A stretch of 64,000 bases of DNA, from the NCBI RefSeq assembly GCF_015694725.1, contig NZ_JADQDQ010000013.1, positions 1 to 64,000 on the forward strand. Reading direction: 5' to 3'. Within the stretch, counting starts at the first letter, position 1. Each line of letters begins with the position of its first letter. This document shows, piece by piece, positions 60,523-64,000 of this stretch. The DNA comes from Hymenobacter jeongseonensis. Its GTDB lineage: Bacteria > Bacteroidota > Bacteroidia > Cytophagales > Hymenobacteraceae. The notes below the pieces were generated by a model that worked only from the letters and a program-made list of their open reading frames with translations, ran no database searches and was not told the DNA's origin. Made by a program: the position numbers and the translations under genes.

Positions 60523-63500
60523 ATGCTGCATAAGCTGCTGGCTACCGCTTCCGACCTCGAACATTGGGCTGACCTGCTTGAGGGAAAATCAACCTTCCCA
60601 GAGCTACTACGTCGGCTCATTAGCAGGACGACCCGTTCGCTCACCAGTATCAGCTTCTCATCCGCTGAGGGCGTTCAACTAGGCGGGTGGGACGGAATTA
60701 CGACAGCTGAAGAAGCCACCAAATTTGTACCCGCTAACTCAACCGGTTGGGAGTTGGGTACTAATAAAGGTCAAAAAGGCAAAGCTGATGATGACTATGA
60801 AACCCGAACGGCTGAACCATTAGAGTTGAAACCAAGCGACGCCACGTTCATCTTTTGCACCCCGCGTCGCTGGGGGCAGCGCCGGAAATGGGCAGCTGCG
60901 CGCCGCGGCGAAGGAAGGTGGCGCGACGTTCGGGCTTACGATGCAGACGACCTTATTGCTTGGCTTACAGAGTCACCAGCCACGCACATTTGGCTTTCCC
61001 ATCTACTTGGCAAGCATCCTGAGGGCGTGCAAGATTTAGAAAGCTGGTGGGATGGTTGGGCAGCCCAAACAACGCCGGTGATGCAAGGGCACTGGCTGCT
61101 CGCTGGACGCTCAATCGCGCAGAATGCTCTTGTTACTTGGCTGACTGCGGCTCCTGCGACTCCCCAAGTTCACTCACTATTCGCCAGCACCGCCGACGAG
61201 GCGCGCGCTTTTGTTGCCAGCTGTCTCCTAGCCCTGCCCTTGCCGGAACGCACAACCTTGTTAGCTCAGACTGTTGTGGTGAGCAGCGAGTCGGCTTGGC
61301 AGCAACTTATTTTATTTAACGAGCCGCTGCTTCTGCTAGTGAACTTCGAGTCAGAACGTATAAATCAGCTTCAAGCAGCGGCTACAAGGCAGGGTCATAG
61401 GGTGTTGCTGCCTCGTGCAGCCAATGAACTCCGAGATGGTTACACCGCTATTCCTCCCCTGCAACGGGAAGCACTGCAGCAGGCATTAGAGCAGGCGTCG
61501 TTTACTCGGTTAGATGCTGCTGAAAAGGCCAGCCTAGCCCGGCGCAGCTTCACCGCGTTTCACCGTACGTTACTAACTGATAAATCTCTACACCACCTCT
61601 GGTGGCAAGATTCTGGTGTTGCCAGGCAACTTTTGCCACTACTTCTACTCAACCGTTGGCAAACGACTTCGCCAGGCGACCAACTGGTAGTAGAAATGCT
61701 AAGTGGCCAGCCCTATCAGGCAATGGAAACGTTGTTGAGGACATGGGCACAGCAGCCTGCGGCCCCGGTACGCCTGCTTGATAGAGAATGGTTTATACTT
61801 GACCCTGCAGATGTATGGGAGCAAACGGCCGCCTATCTCACTTCTGACTTGCTCAAAAGCTTCAGCGAAGTAGTGCAGCATGTACTAGGTGCACCTTTAG
61901 CCCGCTTTGACTTAGCCCCAGACGAAAGACGTTTTGCCGGGTTGCGCGGCCCGCAGGATGATTATTCCAATACATTACGCCACGGCCTTACTACTTCATT
62001 AGCTCTGCTAAGCACGCATACTCCGCCAGCTGCACCAGCTCGGCGTGTACCTGGCTGGGTTGGAGGCCAAGTACATCAGCTTGTTGCTAATGCATTGCAG
62101 GATGCAAATGGCTACCTGCTGGCTTCTCTCGACAACCACTTGCCGCCGCTGGCGGAAGCGGCCCCAGACGTATTCCTGTCTACTATTTTGCAAGGCCTGC
62201 GCAACTCTGCTCCGGCGTTGGTGAAGTTGTTCGAGGAAGAGGCTGGTCTTTTTCACAGTACGGCTCACCACACAGGTTTACTTTGGGCTTTGGAGGGCTT
62301 GGCCTGGCCTCCCCAGTACTTCCCCGATGCTACCCTGGCACTGGCCATCCTGACGCGCCTTGACCCAGGGGGGCAATTGGCGAACCGGCCAATTAATTCT
62401 CTACGGACTATCTTCTTGACATGGCGGCCACAAACCAACGCTAGCGTTGAGGAGCGGCTTACAGTACTGGACCGCATTCAACAGATGGAACCAGAGGTAA
62501 GTTGGCGGCTATTAAAGCTACTGCTGCCCAGTGCACACGATACATCGTTCGGCACTCACGTCCCGACTTTTCAGTGGCGAGACTGGGGGGTTAACCCTGA
62601 CCAGAGAACACCTATAAAAGAATACCACAATTACCTAATTGGCCTGACTGAACGGGTGCTTCACGCGGCGGGTACTATTCCTCAACGGTGGGGCCAGTTG
62701 ATGGGTGAGCTCCCGGAATGGATGGCCCGACTGCCAAATGCTGGCTTGCGTAAGCAGGTTTTAGCCGCTCTCAGCCAGCTGGCATCGGTGCCCTTGTCTG
62801 AATCCGACCGCCTGACTCTGCTTCAAGAATTGCGCGACCTTCTCAACCGGCACCGCTCGTTTAAACAAGCCGACTGGACATGGAGTGAAGCGCAGTTGGC
62901 TCCTTTAGCGTTACTCTATGAGGAGCTCCAGCCATCGGATTTAATTAGCCGGCACGCTTGGCTTTTCGAGCAATGGCCTAAATTACCGGAAGGAATAGAA
63001 CGCCGCAGCAGTGCAGATGCGGAGGAGGTTATTAGCAAGCGTCAAGAACAGGCGCTGAGCGAAATACTAGCTGCACTAGGCAATGAAGCGATTTCGCAGT
63101 TACTACCTGTTATAACAAATCCTTTTTGGCTAGGGCGCATTTGCGGGCAGAGTACGCACATTAGTGACGCTGAAAAATTGCAGCTTTTTAAGCGCTACGC
63201 AGCAGCTGTTGAGGAGCGCGAAGCCGACTTCGGGCGTGGCCTCGCATCCAGTTTTATACTTGCGCTGGGAGAAGAGAATGCCCGCATCGAGGTTCTCAGC
63301 GAAAATATTGCCTGGCAGCCCAACCAAGCCGGCATATGGCTGGCTAACATGCCAATGAAGGCGACTACCTGGCATCTGGCGAAGGAGTTAGGCCCGGAAG
63401 TTGTGGCCGAATACTGGAAGCGGGCATGGCACTACGTGAAAAATGATGCTGAAGCACCCGAAGCAGTACAAAACTTCCTAACACATGGCCGTCCAGAAGC

Positions 63501-64000
63501 TGCCGCCAATGTACTTACAATGCTACAGCATCACGACAATGAGCGGCTGCCTGCGTCCTTGGTATTAGCTACGTTGGAAGCTCTGCTCGCAGCTCAGCTT
63601 AAAACAGACCAACCGCTGGTTCAGCGCTACGAGTTAGAAACACTGCTGAGCGAACTACCCTACGCCCCGGTTGAATACCGTAGCCAAGCTATAAAGTTGG
63701 CCTTTCTCTTCAGTTCAGCGGTACCCCTTGAAAACCCCCAACTCTTAAACGAAGAGCTTGAGCGCAATCCTGCCTTTTATATTGAACTGCTCGAAGGTCT
63801 TTACAAACCTGACAATGCGTCTGAAACTGAAATTGAAGCCTTACCCGAGCAAGAACGCGAAATCAAACAGCTATTCGCTAGTCAGGCGTGGAGTATCCTG
63901 CACCACTGGGAATCCGTGCCAGGTGTACAGCCAAATGGCACCTTAGATGGACCCTACCTACACGACTGGGTAAACCAAGCCAGGGAATTAGCATCTGAGA
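60523..64000 (+). CDS. giant island protein of unknown function, truncated by the window edge
   Basis: An open frame from the ATG at 60523 to the window end (more than 1159 aa, no stop). The first about 370 residues are homologous to the preceding gene: GGWDGITT, then FVPANSTGWELGT, a basic stretch, FIFCTPRRWGQRRKW, WLTESPATHIWLSHLLGK, ESWWDGWAA, HWLLAGR, and a segment with EARAFVASCLLAL. The rest is a very long helical, Leu/Ala/Trp/Gln-rich repeat region, superhelix-like. No P-loop with a clean GKS/T is seen in the readable part; a GWDG...WExG...K spacing could be a diverged nuclease core. Defence role inferred from the island. Confidence 0.62.
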   Translation, partial: MLHKLLATASDLEHWADLLEGKSTFPELLRRLISRTTRSLTSISFSSAEGVQLGGWDGITTAEEATKFVPANSTGWELGTNKGQKGKADDDYETRTAEPLELKPSDATFIFCTPRRWGQRRKWAAARRGEGRWRDVRAYDADDLIAWLTESPATHIWLSHLLGKHPEGVQDLESWWDGWAAQTTPVMQGHWLLAGRSIAQNALVTWLTAAPATPQVHSLFASTADEARAFVASCLLALPLPERTTLLAQTVVVSSESAWQQLILFNEPLLLLVNFESERINQLQAAATRQGHRVLLPRAANELRDGYTAIPPLQREALQQALEQASFTRLDAAEKASLARRSFTAFHRTLLTDKSLHHLWWQDSGVARQLLPLLLLNRWQTTSPGDQLVVEMLSGQPYQAMETLLRTWAQQPAAPVRLLDREWFILDPADVWEQTAAYLTSDLLKSFSEVVQHVLGAPLARFDLAPDERRFAGLRGPQDDYSNTLRHGLTTSLALLSTHTPPAAPARRVPGWVGGQVHQLVANALQDANGYLLASLDNHLPPLAEAAPDVFLSTILQGLRNSAPALVKLFEEEAGLFHSTAHHTGLLWALEGLAWPPQYFPDATLALAILTRLDPGGQLANRPINSLRTIFLTWRPQTNASVEERLTVLDRIQQMEPEVSWRLLKLLLPSAHDTSFGTHVPTFQWRDWGVNPDQRTPIKEYHNYLIGLTERVLHAAGTIPQRWGQLMGELPEWMARLPNAGLRKQVLAALSQLASVPLSESDRLTLLQELRDLLNRHRSFKQADWTWSEAQLAPLALLYEELQPSDLISRHAWLFEQWPKLPEGIERRSSADAEEVISKRQEQALSEILAALGNEAISQLLPVITNPFWLGRICGQSTHISDAEKLQLFKRYAAAVEEREADFGRGLASSFILALGEENARIEVLSENIAWQPNQAGIWLANMPMKATTWHLAKELGPEVVAEYWKRAWHYVKNDAEAPEAVQNFLTHGRPEAAANVLTMLQHHDNERLPASLVLATLEALLAAQLKTDQPLVQRYELETLLSELPYAPVEYRSQAIKLAFLFSSAVPLENPQLLNEELERNPAFYIELLEGLYKPDNASETEIEALPEQEREIKQLFASQAWSILHHWESVPGVQPNGTLDGPYLHDWVNQARELASE

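Overview
The window looks like a high-GC Bacteroidota chromosome, most likely Hymenobacter or a close relative. This rests on the very GC-rich coding sequence, PorT-type outer-membrane barrels, DUF3606 and DUF5675 proteins, a Bacteroidota-style tyrosine recombinase with an arm-binding N-terminus, TAnnTTTG-type -7 promoter elements and the near absence of Shine-Dalgarno sequences. The genus is an inference.

Positions about 0.9-42 kb hold a prophage transcribed mostly leftwards. From the regulatory switch at 32.25-32.39 kb the minus-strand order is: small early genes and a winged-helix replication-like protein (32.2-27.5 kb), a serine recombinase (26.3-27.0), tail/adhesin-type structural genes (26.2-17.8), the head module of S49 protease, scaffold, major capsid and a second virion-like protein (17.6-14.4), a structured non-coding element (13.94-14.06), a DNA-metabolism block (coiled-coil protein, ParB-like protein, TAGT-type DNA glycosyltransferase, DUF932 protein, stand-alone RarA/MgsA C-terminal domain; 13.9-8.9), packaging genes terS and terL (8.1-6.1), portal (5.5-4.2), holin-like protein, GH24 endolysin and a one-protein spanin (3.2-1.0). 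No tape-measure or sheath gene is visible, so a short-tailed virion is likely. The repressor (32.39) reads rightwards into a cargo zone: three DUF3606-type mini-proteins, two paralogous secreted beta-barrels, a RelA/SpoT-type alarmone synthetase and, on the other strand, a NACHT NTPase with pentapeptide repeats. Degenerate copies of the repressor's 3' end recur at the cargo boundaries. The integrase (40.0-41.4 kb) and a strong bidirectional terminator (42.0 kb) close the element.

From 42.1 kb to the right edge lies a defence island with visibly lower GC. It holds an operon for a catalytically dead long Argonaute with a two-helix membrane protein and a 106-aa upstream protein. It continues with a long rightward array: Vsr endonuclease, a 1032-aa protein of unknown fold, a 2051-aa DEAD-like helicase with a DUF1998-type C-terminus (DruE-like, Druantia), a Cas4/RecB-type nuclease with an iron-sulfur cysteine cluster, a cytosine-C5 DNA methyltransferase, a PD-(D/E)XK nuclease, an unknown 195-aa protein, and two homologous proteins of which the second (more than 1159 aa) runs off the window. 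The methyltransferase presumably marks self DNA, Vsr repairs its deamination products, and the helicase/nuclease proteins act on unmarked DNA. The exact combination does not match a described Druantia or DISARM type and is the best candidate for a new or composite system.
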